Shown here in pieces: positions 1 through 9,165 of a DNA stretch of 64,000 nucleotides. How positions within the stretch are numbered: position 1 is the stretch's first letter; every line of letters begins with the position of its first letter. Made by a program: the position numbers and the translations under genes. The notes under the pieces are model-generated. The model had not been told where the DNA came from. It worked only from the letters and a program-made list of their open reading frames with translations, and searched no databases. The stretch comes from Amphibacillus cookii. Its GTDB lineage: Bacteria; Bacillota; Bacilli; Bacillales; Amphibacillaceae. Where the stretch lies: positions 1 to 64,000 of the forward strand of contig NZ_JAFBDS010000009.1 in assembly GCF_016908375.1 (NCBI RefSeq), given 5' to 3'.

Positions 1-41
1 TCTTTCCCCATTTACTGTTTTTTCTCTAATTATACACAAAA

Positions 42-94
42 GTACCCTATAGGTAGACTTTTTTTAAAGTGTCTACTCTATAGGGTACATTTTA
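42..94 (-). terminator. Hairpin terminator downstream of ispG
   Basis: Inverted repeat with arms at 42-57 and 71-88 (core TACCCTATAG) lies just after the ispG stop on the minus strand. The T-run after the stem is short. The same stem sequence recurs after sodA at 6811-6845. It may act in both directions. Confidence 0.6.
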
Positions 95-102
95 AGTTGC
101 CT

Positions 103-1197
103 TTAGCTTTCTTCTGTATGAGCTGCTAAATATTCAGCTGCAATCTTATCCACTTCTTTTTTCAATTCTTCTACCATCGTTTCTTCCGGGACTTTACGAA
201 TAATTTCACCATGTCTAAACAATAAACCTTCGCCTCTAGCACCTGCAATCCCAATATCGGCTTCGCGTGCTTCTCCTGGTCCATTAACTGCACATCCTAA
301 TACAGCAACTTTGATTGGCGCTTTAATCGTTGAGATATAGTCTTCAACTTCATTTGCAATTGAAATCAAGTCAATTTCAATTCGCCCACAAGTCGGGCAT
401 GATATTAAAGTGGCAGCATTTGAAGCTAACCCGAAAGTTTTTAATAGCTCTCGAGCCACTTTAACTTCCTCAACAGGATCGGCACTTAAGGAAATACGCA
501 TCGTGTTACCAATCCCTTTACTTAAAATAGCACCCATACCTGCAGCACTTTTAATGCTTCCAGCAAACAAAGTACCTGATTCAGTTATGCCGAGATGTAA
601 TGGGTAATCGATCGCTTCAGCAGCTTTCTCATAAGCCTCAATAGCTAATCCAACATCTGAGGCTTTTAAAGATACGATAATATCGTGAAAGTCAAGGTCT
701 TCCAATATTTTAATATGATGTAATGCACTCTCAACCATACCATCTGCAGTTGGATAACCATACTTCTCAAGAATATGTCTTTCTAATGAACCGGCATTTA
801 CGCCGATTCGAATCGGGATCCCTTTCGCCTTCGCTGCATTGACTACAGCTTCAACTTTATCGCGCTTACCAATGTTGCCTGGATTTATTCGAATTTTGTC
901 AGCACCACCCTCAATCGCTTTGAGAGCAAGTTTATAATTAAAATGAATATCTACAACTAATGGAATATTAATTTGTGCTTTAATCTTAGGAATAGCATCA
1001 GCTGCCCGTTCATCTGGACAAGCAACTCGGACAACCTGACACCCGGCATCTTCTAAACGTTTAATCTCAGATACTGTTGCGTCTACGTCGTGTGTTTTTG
1101 AGGTTGTCATCGATTGGATAATGACTTGGTCTTTGCCCCCAATAATCACATTTCCTACTTTGACCGGACGTGTATTTTTTCTGTGTGTTAAAACCAT
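103..1197 (-). CDS. ispG: 4-hydroxy-3-methylbut-2-enyl diphosphate synthase (flavodoxin-type)
   Basis: IspG (B. subtilis YqfY) converts MEcPP to HMBPP in the non-mevalonate isoprenoid pathway, using a [4Fe-4S] cluster in the cytoplasm. The 364-residue length is typical of the two-domain bacterial form: an N-terminal TIM barrel and a C-terminal Fe-S domain. The cluster cysteines are visible as SCPTCGR and, further on, GCAVNGPGE. Start ATG is at 1197 with an AGGAG-type site upstream (AAAGGAGCG on the minus strand). Two further isoprenoid genes, ispA and dxs, lie in this window around 42.5-46.7 kb. Neighbouring YqfZ-like gene on the same strand matches B. subtilis order. Confidence 0.97.
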   Translation of the reverse strand: MVLTHRKNTRPVKVGNVIIGGKDQVIIQSMTTSKTHDVDATVSEIKRLEDAGCQVVRVACPDERAADAIPKIKAQINIPLVVDIHFNYKLALKAIEGGADKIRINPGNIGKRDKVEAVVNAAKAKGIPIRIGVNAGSLERHILEKYGYPTADGMVESALHHIKILEDLDFHDIIVSLKASDVGLAIEAYEKAAEAIDYPLHLGITESGTLFAGSIKSAAGMGAILSKGIGNTMRISLSADPVEEVKVARELLKTFGLASNAATLISCPTCGRIEIDLISIANEVEDYISTIKAPIKVAVLGCAVNGPGEAREADIGIAGARGEGLLFRHGEIIRKVPEETMVEELKKEVDKIAAEYLAAHTEES

Positions 1198-1269
1198 GAA
1201 AGTTAACGCTCCTTTTTATCGTTACGTTTATAAAATCTATTAAACTCTTACGCTATTCATTATAAAGGT

Positions 1270-1641
1270 TTAAAGATTAAATGAGAAGCCATAAGTCCAA
1301 TTATTTTCATCGTTTGAATAACGTGGAAATAAATAGACATGACCAACTTCTAATTGATAAATATCAGCTGTAGGATTTAAAGACTTAAAGTCAATTATCG
1401 CCTGATCAATATTCTGAATTTGAGCATCATTTATCGCTTCAAGGATGGATAAAAGCTGCTCTCCACGTTGAACTTGATAAGAAATAACTTGAAAGCTTTC
1501 AATGCTTTCATCATAATATAATGGAGAAGTAGTAGGGGAAGTTAGATTTTGCTGATGAGATGGTTTAGTCAAATCTTGATAACAAGCAAAAAAAACTAAT
1601 GCTAAAATAATTAATGTACCGATTTTATATTGGTTTGACAT
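1270..1641 (-). CDS. YqfZ-like membrane-anchored LysM-type protein
   Basis: A 123-residue protein with one N-terminal hydrophobic segment (residues about 6-21, ending in FFACY) and a C-terminal LysM-like region. That region starts YQVQRGEQLLSILE and ends LEVGHVYLFPRY, the usual 'valine-x-xGE...L' to 'G...L.P' LysM spacing. It lies directly upstream of ispG on the same strand, as yqfZ does in B. subtilis. The probable location is the outer face of the membrane, binding peptidoglycan, but the role is unknown. The LysM match is weak, so assignment rests on position as well as sequence. Confidence 0.65.
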   Translation of the reverse strand: MSNQYKIGTLIILALVFFACYQDLTKPSHQQNLTSPTTSPLYYDESIESFQVISYQVQRGEQLLSILEAINDAQIQNIDQAIIDFKSLNPTADIYQLEVGHVYLFPRYSNDENNWTYGFSFNL

Positions 1642-1707
1642 GATCTTTTCCCCCTTATGACACTTAAAATTTGTATACTTGATATATATATAACGAAGGA
1701 GTTGTTT

Positions 1708-2361
1708 ATGATGAATATCTTTGCTTTTGATTGGATTAGTTTTTTTATTGTAGGCTTTGCTACCTTGTTTTTGGTAGGCGAATTACTAGTTAATACAAAA
1801 GGGATCTTCGCATTATTAGGTGTGGCACTTATTTCAATTTATTTTATAGCCTATCTTGATCCATCAATGATGATGATTATGGGCATTATTTACTTTACTG
1901 GGATTTCTCTTATATTTGTTGATGGACAATTTGTTAATGATGGGACCCTTGCTGGTATTGGAGCGGTACTCATGCTTATTTCAGTCGGTTTAAGTTCACC
2001 TAATTGGATTGTTGGACTGTATGCCATAATTGGAGTAGTTGTAGGTGCTATTTTTTCAATCATATGGTTGAAATTTCTACCAAAGCGGAATATGTGGAGT
2101 AAAATAACGTTACTGGATCAACTTACTGACGACAAAGGATATAGCTCAATGAATCAAAGCTATCGTCACTTGATTGGGGAAAAGGGGATTACATTAACCG
2201 ATATGCGTCCGGTTGGGACGATAAAGATCAATGATCATGACTATAGTGCGGTAACTAATGGCCATTGGATCGAACGACAATCTGAAATTATCGTCAAACA
2301 AGTTGATGGTACTCGAATACTTGTTGATTTAGTTGATCCGCCACAACAACGTGTGCAATAA
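1708..2361 (+). CDS. NfeD-like membrane protein
   Basis: Starting at ATG 1708, which has a GAAGGA site 7 bases upstream (an upstream in-frame ATG at 1657 has none), the product is 217 residues. It has about four hydrophobic segments in residues 10-135 (for example FFIVGFATLFLVGELLV) and then a soluble C-terminal domain. That domain (IGEKGITLTDMRPVG ... GHWIERQSEIIVKQVDG) is the OB-fold of the NfeD family. NfeD proteins usually act with flotillin-like proteins in membrane organisation, and no flotillin gene is seen nearby. This version lacks the ClpP-like protease domain of long NfeDs. Function otherwise unknown. Confidence 0.75.
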   Translation: MMNIFAFDWISFFIVGFATLFLVGELLVNTKGIFALLGVALISIYFIAYLDPSMMMIMGIIYFTGISLIFVDGQFVNDGTLAGIGAVLMLISVGLSSPNWIVGLYAIIGVVVGAIFSIIWLKFLPKRNMWSKITLLDQLTDDKGYSSMNQSYRHLIGEKGITLTDMRPVGTIKINDHDYSAVTNGHWIERQSEIIVKQVDGTRILVDLVDPPQQRVQ

Positions 2362-2430
2362 GCGTTCAAATAATGATATGGAAAAGCGCGCTTACTAATA
2401 TTTTGAATCTTTTCTGCTCCTGCAAATTCA

Positions 2431-2681
2431 ACACAGCTAACCGTCTGCAAAACTCCACCTCAAAATTGAGCTTAGAACAAATTTATTGAGGTGGGAGATA
2501 ACGGACGCTAATGTCCTGGTTCACTCAACACTCAACGAACCTGCAATCAGTGGGTGAGTAAGATCGCAGACTAAAACCGCCATGTCTTTAAGAAGGATGA
2601 CAGACTAAGGCCGCCACGTCCAACGTCTGCATAACCTACATCCTGTAGCCCTCCGCCCGCTGATTGAAGGCTCGTTTTATA
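2431..2681 (+). repeat. Repeat I copy A (modular hairpin element)
   Basis: About 250 bp, filling most of the 525-bp gap before the Na/Pi symporter. The head hairpin arms CCACCTCAA and TTGAGGTGG (around 2455-2493) are followed by a tail hairpin opening AATCAGTGGGTG and closing CCGCCCGCTGATT. Between them are one TTTAAGAAGGA module and one CCTACA-TCC-TGTAG module. The GCCAC module has lost its right arm. The terminus is CTCGTTTTAT. Confidence 0.85.
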
Positions 2682-2765
2682 TTGACTTTCCACGCTAATA
2701 ATTTTTAGATAAATTACCATAATAAAGGTATCATCCCTTTTTTATTTTGATGAGACACACCAAAG

Positions 2766-2815
2766 TGTAAATTTAGTGTAAATTTTAGTCGAATTCTCTT
2801 TACATTTTGTTTATA
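2766..2815 (+). promoter_or_regulatory. PhoP-box-like repeats upstream of the Na/Pi symporter gene
   Basis: Two TGTAAA hexamers at 2766 and 2777 are spaced 11 bases apart. They are reverse complements of TTTACA. Two TTTACA/TTTATA hexamers at 2799 and 2810 on the plus strand are also 11 apart. TT(A/T/C)ACA repeats with 11-bp period are the known Bacillus PhoP binding pattern. The downstream gene is a phosphate transporter, which fits phosphate-starvation control. Inferred, not tested. Confidence 0.5.
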
Positions 2816-2886
2816 TATCATTAATAATAGTGAAGGATTGTTTACTAAATAAACATGCAAATATTGAAGTGAAGGGATGAGAATCC

Positions 2887-4533
2887 GTGGAAATTGATAT
2901 TCAAAATCTATTATTTGAGTTTTTTGGTGGTTTAGGTATTTTTTTATTAGGGATTAAATACATGGGTGAGGGCTTGCAAAAAACTGCAGGTGATCGCTTA
3001 AAGGATATTCTTGATAAATTTACTAGTAATCCATTTATGGGTGTGCTAGCTGGTATTGTTGTTACCATCTTATTACAAACAAGTACAGGCACTACTGTTC
3101 TTGCTGTAGGTTTAGTTAACGCTGGTTTTATGACACTACGACAATCGATTGGTGTTATAATGGGTGCCAATGTTGGGACAACCGTTACTGCCTTTATTAT
3201 AGGTATTAAAATTGAAGAATACGCACTACCTATTGTAGCGGTAGGTGCTTTACTGCTTTTCTTTTTTAAAAATCAAAAATTACAAAACTATGGCCAAACC
3301 ATTTTTGGTTTTGGTGCTTTGTTCTTAGGTTTAGATTTAATGGGTAGTGGCTTGTATCCATTACGTTATTTAGAGGCGTTTCATGAATTAACGATTGAAA
3401 TGTCCGGAAATCCAATTTTAGGTATGGTAATTGGTACGGTCTTCACCTTTGTCGTGCAAAGTTCTAGTGGAACAATTGGTATTCTTCAAAATCTTTTGGG
3501 ACAAGGATTGGTCGATCTAGATGCAGCCATGCCGGTATTATTCGGAAATAATATTGGGACAACGATTACAGCAGTTATTGCTTCAATTGGAGCAAGTATT
3601 GCAGCAAGACGTGCGGCATTAACACATGTTATTTTTAATTTAATAGGTGCTACCGTTATTTTGTTATTAATTCATCCGTATACAGCTTTAATTGCTTCAA
3701 TAAGAGAGGCGCTAGGTTTAAATGCTGAAATGACAATTGCTTTTGCACACGGTATTTTTAATGTGGCTAATCTCATTATCTTCTTCCCTTTTATTGGTTT
3801 GTTGGCTCATTTAGTGACTAAATTAATTCCAGGCGAAGATTCTGTGATTGATTTTAAACCAACACATCTTGATCCTATTTTTATTCAGCAGTCACCGGCA
3901 GTGGCTTTAGACCAAGCGAGAGAAGAGATTATTCGCATGGGTGAATATGCATACAAAGGACTGGAAGAAACGGCTTTATTCTTAAATAATCACCAAACGA
4001 AACATGCAGAAAATGCTTTTCAAATCGAAAATGCACTGAATAAATTAGATCGTGAAATAACAGATTACTTAGTTCAGTTGTCAGTTGCACAATTATCGGA
4101 CGCAGATAGTGAGCGACATTCAGCTTTAATTGATTCAGTAAGAGATATTGAACGTATTGGTGATCATTTTGAGAATGTTGTTGAATTAATTCAATTTAAG
4201 ATTTCAAATAAAATTATTATTACAGAAGACGCTAAAAAAGATTTGAATAAGATGATAGACTTGACTAATTTAACGGTTAAAGAGGCGATTATGTCCCTTT
4301 CAGAAATGGATCGTGTTAAAGCACTTGAAGTGGTCAAGCATGAAACACAAATCGACCGAATGGAGAAGAGTTTTCGTAAAAAGCACATTATACGCTTGAA
4401 TGAAGGTAAATGTTCTGGATCTTCAGGTATTGTCTTCGTCGATATTCTTAGTAATTTGGAACGAATTGGTGATCATGCCTTAAATATAGCAGAAGAAGTT
4501 TTAGGAGAGAAAATTCCAGAAACCGTTCATTAA
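2887..4533 (+). CDS. Na+/phosphate cotransporter (NptA family) with PhoU-like domain
   Basis: A 548-residue sodium-dependent phosphate symporter of the PNaS family. Residues 1-320 are membrane-embedded and hold the two inverted Na/Pi repeats, each with a glutamine-serine signature (QTSTGT near 57, QSSSGT near 195) and a partner motif (GANVGTT, GNNIGTT). Residues 335-548 form a cytoplasmic PhoU-like helical domain (paired ERIGDHFENV and ERIGDHALNI), probably regulatory. The start is GTG 2887 with an AAGGGATGAG site upstream. It is monocistronic, between Repeat I copy A and a clear terminator. The phosphate-box-like repeats upstream suggest PhoP control. Confidence 0.93.
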   Translation: MEIDIQNLLFEFFGGLGIFLLGIKYMGEGLQKTAGDRLKDILDKFTSNPFMGVLAGIVVTILLQTSTGTTVLAVGLVNAGFMTLRQSIGVIMGANVGTTVTAFIIGIKIEEYALPIVAVGALLLFFFKNQKLQNYGQTIFGFGALFLGLDLMGSGLYPLRYLEAFHELTIEMSGNPILGMVIGTVFTFVVQSSSGTIGILQNLLGQGLVDLDAAMPVLFGNNIGTTITAVIASIGASIAARRAALTHVIFNLIGATVILLLIHPYTALIASIREALGLNAEMTIAFAHGIFNVANLIIFFPFIGLLAHLVTKLIPGEDSVIDFKPTHLDPIFIQQSPAVALDQAREEIIRMGEYAYKGLEETALFLNNHQTKHAENAFQIENALNKLDREITDYLVQLSVAQLSDADSERHSALIDSVRDIERIGDHFENVVELIQFKISNKIIITEDAKKDLNKMIDLTNLTVKEAIMSLSEMDRVKALEVVKHETQIDRMEKSFRKKHIIRLNEGKCSGSSGIVFVDILSNLERIGDHALNIAEEVLGEKIPETVH

Positions 4534-4546
4534 AATAGCTACCACA

Positions 4547-4579
4547 CATCCTAATGCACATTGTATTAGGATGTTTTTT
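4547..4579 (+). terminator. Terminator of the Na/Pi symporter gene
   Basis: Stem CATCCTAAT (4547-4555) with ATTAGGATG (4565-4573), followed by six T. Confidence 0.9.
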
Positions 4580-4652
4580 ATTAAAACTATTGAATCGGTT
4601 AGATCACCATGCTATATTTAATTTGTTGCAAGATTACTTTCTAAAAAAACTA

Positions 4653-4681
4653 TTGACGGGGTATTTTATTCGTGATATATT
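4653..4681 (+). promoter_or_regulatory. SigA-type promoter of the tRNA cluster
   Basis: TTGACG at 4653-4658, a 17-base spacer and TATATT at 4676-4681, about 50 bases before the first tRNA. This is a near-consensus vegetative promoter, as expected for stable RNA. Confidence 0.75.
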
Positions 4682-4733
4682 ATATACCGTCGCTGACATT
4701 ACTACATATCAGCATTTTATACTATTACATTAT

Positions 4734-4808
4734 TCCACAGTAGCTCAGTGGTAGAGCAATCGGCTGTTAACCGATCGGTCGTAGGTTCGAATCCTACCTG
4801 TGGAGCCA
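4734..4808 (+). tRNA. tRNA-Asn (GTT)
   Basis: Complete cloverleaf. The acceptor arms are TCCACAG and CTGTGGA. The anticodon stem-loop is ATCGG-CTGTTAA-CCGAT, with anticodon GTT. The T-loop is TTCGAAT, and CCA is encoded. Confidence 0.97.
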
Positions 4809-4813
4809 TTTTT

Positions 4814-4890
4814 GGCGGCGTAGCTCAGCTGGCGAGAGCGTACGGTTCATACCCGTGAGGTCGTGGGTTCGACTCCCTCCGCCGCTACCA
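4814..4890 (+). tRNA. tRNA-Met (CAT), elongator type
   Basis: Acceptor arms GGCGGCG and CGCCGCT, anticodon loop TTCATAC (CAT), CCA encoded. It closely resembles the B. subtilis elongator Met tRNA. The T-stem GTGGG/CCCTC has a T-T mismatch at its second pair, an unusual detail. It lacks the three consecutive G-C pairs of the initiator anticodon stem. Confidence 0.93.
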
Positions 4891-4916
4891 TATTTTATTT
4901 TTGCAATCGTATTGAT

Positions 4917-4993
4917 GGCGGTTGTGGTGAAGTGGTTAACACATCGGATTGTGGTTCCGACATTCGTGGGTTCGATCCCCATCAGCCGCCCCA
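4917..4993 (+). tRNA. tRNA-His (GTG)
   Basis: An 8-bp acceptor stem (GGCGGTTG with CAGCCGCC) includes the extra G at position -1 that is specific to tRNA-His. The anticodon loop holds GTG (ATTGTGG). CCA is encoded. Confidence 0.96.
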
Positions 4994-4997
4994 TCAA

Positions 4998-5074
4998 GGA
5001 CCCTTAGCTCAGTTGGTTAGAGCTATCGGCTCATAACCGATCGGTCGCAGGTTCGAATCCTGCAGGGTCCACCA
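4998..5074 (+). tRNA. tRNA with CAT anticodon, probably tRNA-Ile2 (lysidine type)
   Basis: Acceptor arms GGACCCT and AGGGTCC, anticodon stem-loop ATCGG-CTCATAA-CCGAT, CCA encoded. The anticodon stem lacks the GGG/CCC of initiator tRNA. The body resembles Bacillus tRNA-Ile2, whose C34 is changed to lysidine by TilS. A second elongator Met tRNA remains possible because the DNA anticodon is the same. Confidence 0.8.
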
Positions 5075-5086
5075 TCATTTTTATAC

Positions 5087-5179
5087 GGAGGAATACCCAA
5101 GTCCGGCTGAAGGGATCGGTCTTGAAAACCGACAGGGGCTTCACGGCCCGCGGGGGTTCGAATCCCTCTTCCTCCGCCA
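5087..5179 (+). tRNA. tRNA-Ser (TGA)
   Basis: 93-nt class II tRNA with a long variable arm (GGGGCTTCACGGCCC), acceptor arms GGAGGAA and TTCCTCC, anticodon TGA in CTTGAAA, CCA encoded. Confidence 0.96.
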
Positions 5180-5193
5180 TTATACATAAATAA

Positions 5194-5266
<73 letters not shown>

Positions 5267-5272
5267 CTTTTA

Positions 5273-5302
5273 AAAACAAGTCATTTTTAATGGCTTGTTT
5301 TT
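5273..5302 (+). terminator. Terminator of the tRNA cluster
   Basis: Stem ACAAGTCAT / ATGGCTTGT followed by TTTTT, immediately after tRNA-Phe. Confidence 0.85.
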
Positions 5303-5380
5303 AATTTTGGGTAAAAAGTGTTTAAGCTGTTGATTATAAGGAAAGATATAAGTAATAAAGCAGAAGAGGGGACTTAAACA

Positions 5381-5941
5381 ATGCTAGATCAAACGGTTTT
5401 AGTCGATATAAAGCGAGAATTAATAAATCGAAAACATGAATTATTGGATAAGAATGTTCAAAATCATCAGAGGATAGGGGAGGAGGAGTACTCCACTGAA
5501 TTATCTAATTATGATAATCATCCCGGAGATTCAGGCTCTGAGTTGTATGAGAAAGAAAAGGATATCGCATTAAATCAGTACGAACAGAAAGAATTAAAAG
5601 CGATTAACGAAGCGCTTGTAAAAATGAAGTTAGGAACATATGGGAAATGTGAGAAATGCGGAGAGACGATTGATCAAGAACGATTACAAGCTATTCCGAC
5701 CACACAGTTTTGTGTAGAGCATGCCAATCACGAAACGGCATCATATCCAGAAGGAGAGCACTCCATGGGTAGACTAGAAATGGATGATGCAGATGCATGG
5801 CATACAGTGGAGCGTTATGGTACATCAGAAAGCCCATCTGACTTTTCTAGTGACCAAAATAGCTATGATCAGTTAACGGATGATCATGATTCAAATGATA
5901 TTGACCAAATCGAAAGCTATTCAAATGAAGATAAAATTTGA
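5381..5941 (+). CDS. TraR/DksA-family zinc-finger protein (YteA-like)
   Basis: A 186-residue protein with an N-terminal coiled-coil-like region (residues 5-85, with the Bacillus YteA-type segment NYDNHPGDSGSELYEKEKD). A DksA/TraR zinc finger follows: CEKCGE near residue 89, then FCVEH near residue 113, so the ligand set is C-x2-C...C-x2-H. Residues 125-186 are acidic and probably unstructured. DksA-type proteins bind RNA polymerase through the secondary channel, but the acidic DxxD tip of E. coli DksA is not evident. The role of YteA-like proteins in Bacillus is not established. Start ATG 5381 follows a GAGGGGAC site. Confidence 0.8.
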   Translation: MLDQTVLVDIKRELINRKHELLDKNVQNHQRIGEEEYSTELSNYDNHPGDSGSELYEKEKDIALNQYEQKELKAINEALVKMKLGTYGKCEKCGETIDQERLQAIPTTQFCVEHANHETASYPEGEHSMGRLEMDDADAWHTVERYGTSESPSDFSSDQNSYDQLTDDHDSNDIDQIESYSNEDKI

Positions 5942-5953
5942 TAAAGCGAAACT

Positions 5954-5988
5954 CCAATCAGTAGGAACGTTCTTCTTCCGCTGATTGG
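5954..5988 (+). terminator. Hairpin after the DksA-like gene
   Basis: Perfect outer arms CCAATCAG (5954-5961) and CTGATTGG (5981-5988), with inner GGAA/TTCC pairing. There is only a weak T-run. The arms match the tail hairpin of the short Repeat I copy G, so it may be a remnant of that element. Confidence 0.5.
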
Positions 5989-6029
5989 TTGTAACGTTTA
6001 TTACCGGTCATATGTGATAAAATTAACTG

Positions 6030-6059
6030 TTTAACAAGTTGCTTTTTGGTGAATATAAT
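6030..6059 (+). promoter_or_regulatory. Probable sodA promoter
   Basis: TTTAAC at 6030-6035, an 18-base spacer and a perfect TATAAT at 6054-6059, followed by a leader of about 115 nt. The leader holds a small hairpin (GCAAA-AAA-TTTGC flanked by AACTA and TAGTT). Confidence 0.55.
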
Positions 6060-6181
6060 AACTAGGCCCTACTGAGCAAAAAATTTGCTAGTTAAGGTTT
6101 ATTTTGCTAAAGTAAAAATTGCAAAGAAAGTGAACATTTTGTGAACTTTCGAATGGAAAAATTCTAAAGGAGGCATTATTC

Positions 6182-6793
6182 ATGGGGAAATTTGAATTAC
6201 CAGAGTTACCTTACGCTTATGATGCATTGGAGCCGCACATCGACAAGGAGACAATGAATATTCACCATACGAAACACCATAACACCTATGTAACAAAGTT
6301 AAATGCGGCATTAGAAGGATATAGTGAACTTCAAACATTAACTGTGGAAGAGCTACTAAACGACTTAAGTAAACTTCCAGCAGATATTAGAACAGCTGTC
6401 AGAAATAATGGTGGTGGTCATGCCAACCATAGTCTATTCTGGACACTGTTATCACCAAATGGCGGCGGTAACCCATCAGGTGAACTTGCTGATGCCATTA
6501 CAGCTAAATTTGGCGACTTCGAGTCATTTAAAGAAGAATTCGCAGCAGCAGCAACTGGCCGCTTTGGTTCTGGTTGGGCTTGGTTAGTCATTAACAATGG
6601 TGAACTCGAAATTACCAGTACACCAAATCAAGACACGCCAATTAGTGAAGGTAAAACACCAATTCTAGGATTAGATGTGTGGGAGCATGCCTATTATCTA
6701 AAATATCAAAACAAGCGTCCAGATTATATTTCAGCATTTTGGAACGTGGTAGATTGGAACAAAGTTGCTGAACTGTATACTAAAGCTAAATAA
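6182..6793 (+). CDS. sodA: Superoxide dismutase (Mn/Fe family)
   Basis: A 203-residue cytoplasmic enzyme that converts superoxide to peroxide and oxygen. All four metal ligands are in place: the histidine in [12 protein letters not shown], the histidine in [10 protein letters not shown], and Asp/His in DVWEHAYY. The [10 protein letters not shown] and GSGWAWLV stretches favour manganese. The start ATG follows AAAGGAGGC. It sits between the tRNA/DksA region and pbpA; sodA followed by pbpA is also the B. subtilis order. A terminator follows, so it is probably monocistronic. Confidence 0.97.
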   Translation: MGKFELPELPYAYDALEPHIDKETMNIHHTKHHNTYVTKLNAALEGYSELQTLTVEELLNDLSKLPADIRTAVRNNGGGHANHSLFWTLLSPNGGGNPSGELADAITAKFGDFESFKEEFAAAATGRFGSGWAWLVINNGELEITSTPNQDTPISEGKTPILGLDVWEHAYYLKYQNKRPDYISAFWNVVDWNKVAELYTKAK

Positions 6794-6810
6794 ATAAAAA
6801 CATAAGAAGT

Positions 6811-6852
6811 ACCCTGTAGAGTAGACAAATTTCTATTCTATAGGGTATTTTT
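6811..6852 (+). terminator. Terminator of sodA
   Basis: 15-bp stem (ACCCTGTAGAGTAGA with TCTATTCTATAGGGT, two G-T pairs) followed by ATTTTTA. The stem is nearly the same sequence as the hairpin at 42-88. Confidence 0.88.
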
Positions 6853-6958
6853 ATGGTTTACTTTTCTTTTATGAATCAACTTTTAAAATGAAAAAAGCAT
6901 TAAAACATGCTATAATTACTTATTGTGATACTTTTTATGAAAAGAGGGGGGGGAGCCG

Positions 6959-9079
6959 ATGGCTAAACAAAGTAAAAAACGTGCGCAATTACCATTACGT
7001 TTAAACGTGTTGTTTCTATTTGTCTTTTTATTGTTTTCTCTACTTATTTTACAATTAGGAATTGTTCAAATCATAAATGGTGAGGAAGCGAGAGAGCGCG
7101 TTAATCAAACTGAAAATACACGAGCCTCTATTTCTGTGCCTCGTGGTTTAATGTACGATCGTTATGGTCAATTAATTTTAGATAATGAGCCAGAACGTTC
7201 AATCACATATACACCACCTAAAAATGGCGATTCGGCAAAAGCACGCTTAAAAATAGCTGAAGATTTAGCTGAATTGATGGTGATGTCAGATGACTTTAAA
7301 GAACTTGAAGCGATGGTTCGCGATCGTGATAAACAAGAGTATTGGTATTTATTAAATACAGAAGATGCTAATGATCTTTTAACAGAGGAAGATTTGGAAT
7401 TAGATACAAGTGAACAGTATCAACAACTATTAGATTATATTGAAGAAGATAAAACATATGATGAATATGATTGGTCAGATCCTGATTTGTTGAATGTTGT
7501 AGCAATAAAAAAAGAGCTGGATCAAGCATATGAATTATCACCACATACGATAAAAAACGAAGATGTGACTGAAGAAGAGTATGCCTTAATATCAGAAAAT
7601 TTAACACGATTGCCTGGTATAGATGCTAAAATTGACTGGAATCGTATCAGTATGTATGATGGCACATTCTCCAGCTTTATTGGTGGAATCACTTCATCAA
7701 ATGAAGGCATTCCTAGAGAAAATCAGGATTATTATTTAACATTAGGTTATAGTCGTAATGATCGTGTTGGAACAAGTGGATTAGAACAACAATACGAGAG
7801 TATTTTGCGAGGTCAGAAAGAGATTATTGAATATACCACAAATAATAGTGGTAATATTGTTGGCACAGAAACTGTTGTAGAAGGGCAGAGCGGTAATGAC
7901 TTAATGCTTACGGTTGATATTGAGTTACAACAAGCCTTAGATCAAATTGTCCAACAAGAACTTAAAGATTATATTAATCAAAATCCTAGTGAGAACAAAT
8001 ATATGGAAGACGCATTAGTCGCTGTGCTCGACCCACAAACGGGTGATGTACTTGCGATGTCTGGCGCTCACTATGATCGTGAAGAAAACGAGTATGTCGA
8101 TCAAGCTTATCGTGTTATTTATGATGCTCATATACCAGGCTCTTCAATAAAAGGGGCAACCGTATTAACAGGCTATCAAACTGGAGCTATATCTCCAGGA
8201 ACAGTCATTTATGATCGACCGATTCGGATTGCTGGAACCCCAGTGAAACAATCTTGGAAACAACTTTATGATGTTAATGACATCACAGCTATTGAACAAT
8301 CGTCAAACGTTTATATGTTTGAAATAGCGATGCGTATTTCAGGTGCGACATATCGTGAAAATGAGCCTTTACGTGGTTTTAACCCAGAAGGATTTCAAAC
8401 GATGCGAAATTACTTTAATCAGTTTGGCTTAGGGGTCGAAACAGGAATTGACTTGCCATTTGAATCGACAGGTGTAACCGGTCCAACGACTGGAAATGGT
8501 GGTTTATTACTTGACTTTGCGATTGGTCAATATGACACTTATACCACTTTGCAGTTAGCGCAATACGTGTCAACAATTGCTAACGATGGTTATCGGATAA
8601 GTCCACGCCTTGTCAAAGAAATAAGACAGTCAAATGGTAGCAAAGAAACGCTAGGCTCTATCGTTGAAAGCAATAGCCCGACGGTATTAAATCGAATTGA
8701 TATGGATGAAGATTATATCGAACGTGTTCAGCAAGGATTTCGACGTGTAGCAACTAGTGGTACTGGAAGTCGTCATTGGGCAAATAGTGAATACGATGTC
8801 GCGGTAAAAACAGGAACAGCTCAAAATCACTTTTATGATAATGGGATACAGCAAAAAACAAACAACTTGACATTAGTTGGTTATGCGCCATACGATGAGC
8901 CAGAAGTTGCTTTTGCGATCATCGTTCCACGTGCTGGAACTGGTAATGACCACAATGGTATTCACCATAATATCGGTAATCAATTAATTAACACTTATTT
9001 TGAATTGAAAGAAGAACGTGATAAAGAAGGTATTGATGAAAGTATTATTGATGATATGGCCAGTCAAGATCAGGAATAA
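6959..9079 (+). CDS. pbpA: Class B penicillin-binding protein (PbpA/PBP2-like transpeptidase)
   Basis: A 706-residue bitopic protein: a short cytoplasmic basic tail, one membrane helix at about residues 17-37, a PBP dimerisation domain (the PRGLMYDRYG motif near 60), and a C-terminal transpeptidase. The three active-site motifs are S395-S-I-K398, S448-S-N450 and K617-T-G619. It cross-links peptidoglycan. The position right after sodA matches B. subtilis pbpA (YqgF), which acts in rod-shape elongation; that role is inferred here. The start ATG 6959 is preceded by a G-rich site (GAGGGGGGGG). A strong terminator follows. Confidence 0.93.
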   Translation: MAKQSKKRAQLPLRLNVLFLFVFLLFSLLILQLGIVQIINGEEARERVNQTENTRASISVPRGLMYDRYGQLILDNEPERSITYTPPKNGDSAKARLKIAEDLAELMVMSDDFKELEAMVRDRDKQEYWYLLNTEDANDLLTEEDLELDTSEQYQQLLDYIEEDKTYDEYDWSDPDLLNVVAIKKELDQAYELSPHTIKNEDVTEEEYALISENLTRLPGIDAKIDWNRISMYDGTFSSFIGGITSSNEGIPRENQDYYLTLGYSRNDRVGTSGLEQQYESILRGQKEIIEYTTNNSGNIVGTETVVEGQSGNDLMLTVDIELQQALDQIVQQELKDYINQNPSENKYMEDALVAVLDPQTGDVLAMSGAHYDREENEYVDQAYRVIYDAHIPGSSIKGATVLTGYQTGAISPGTVIYDRPIRIAGTPVKQSWKQLYDVNDITAIEQSSNVYMFEIAMRISGATYRENEPLRGFNPEGFQTMRNYFNQFGLGVETGIDLPFESTGVTGPTTGNGGLLLDFAIGQYDTYTTLQLAQYVSTIANDGYRISPRLVKEIRQSNGSKETLGSIVESNSPTVLNRIDMDEDYIERVQQGFRRVATSGTGSRHWANSEYDVAVKTGTAQNHFYDNGIQQKTNNLTLVGYAPYDEPEVAFAIIVPRAGTGNDHNGIHHNIGNQLINTYFELKEERDKEGIDESIIDDMASQDQE

Positions 9080-9087
9080 TAAAGAAG

Positions 9088-9122
9088 CAGCCATGCACGA
9101 TTCTAGTGCATGGCTGTTTTTT
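9088..9122 (+). terminator. Terminator of pbpA
   Basis: Perfect 11-bp stem CAGCCATGCAC / GTGCATGGCTG, seven-base loop, then TTTTTT. Confidence 0.95.
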
Positions 9123-9165
9123 AAAATTATTTTTTTTACAGATGAGCCAAAGTATTTAAAGTGGT

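Noticed and set aside
4554-4754. 66-codon open frame before the tRNA genes
   Set aside because: It overlaps a terminator, the tRNA promoter and tRNA-Asn, with no ribosome site.
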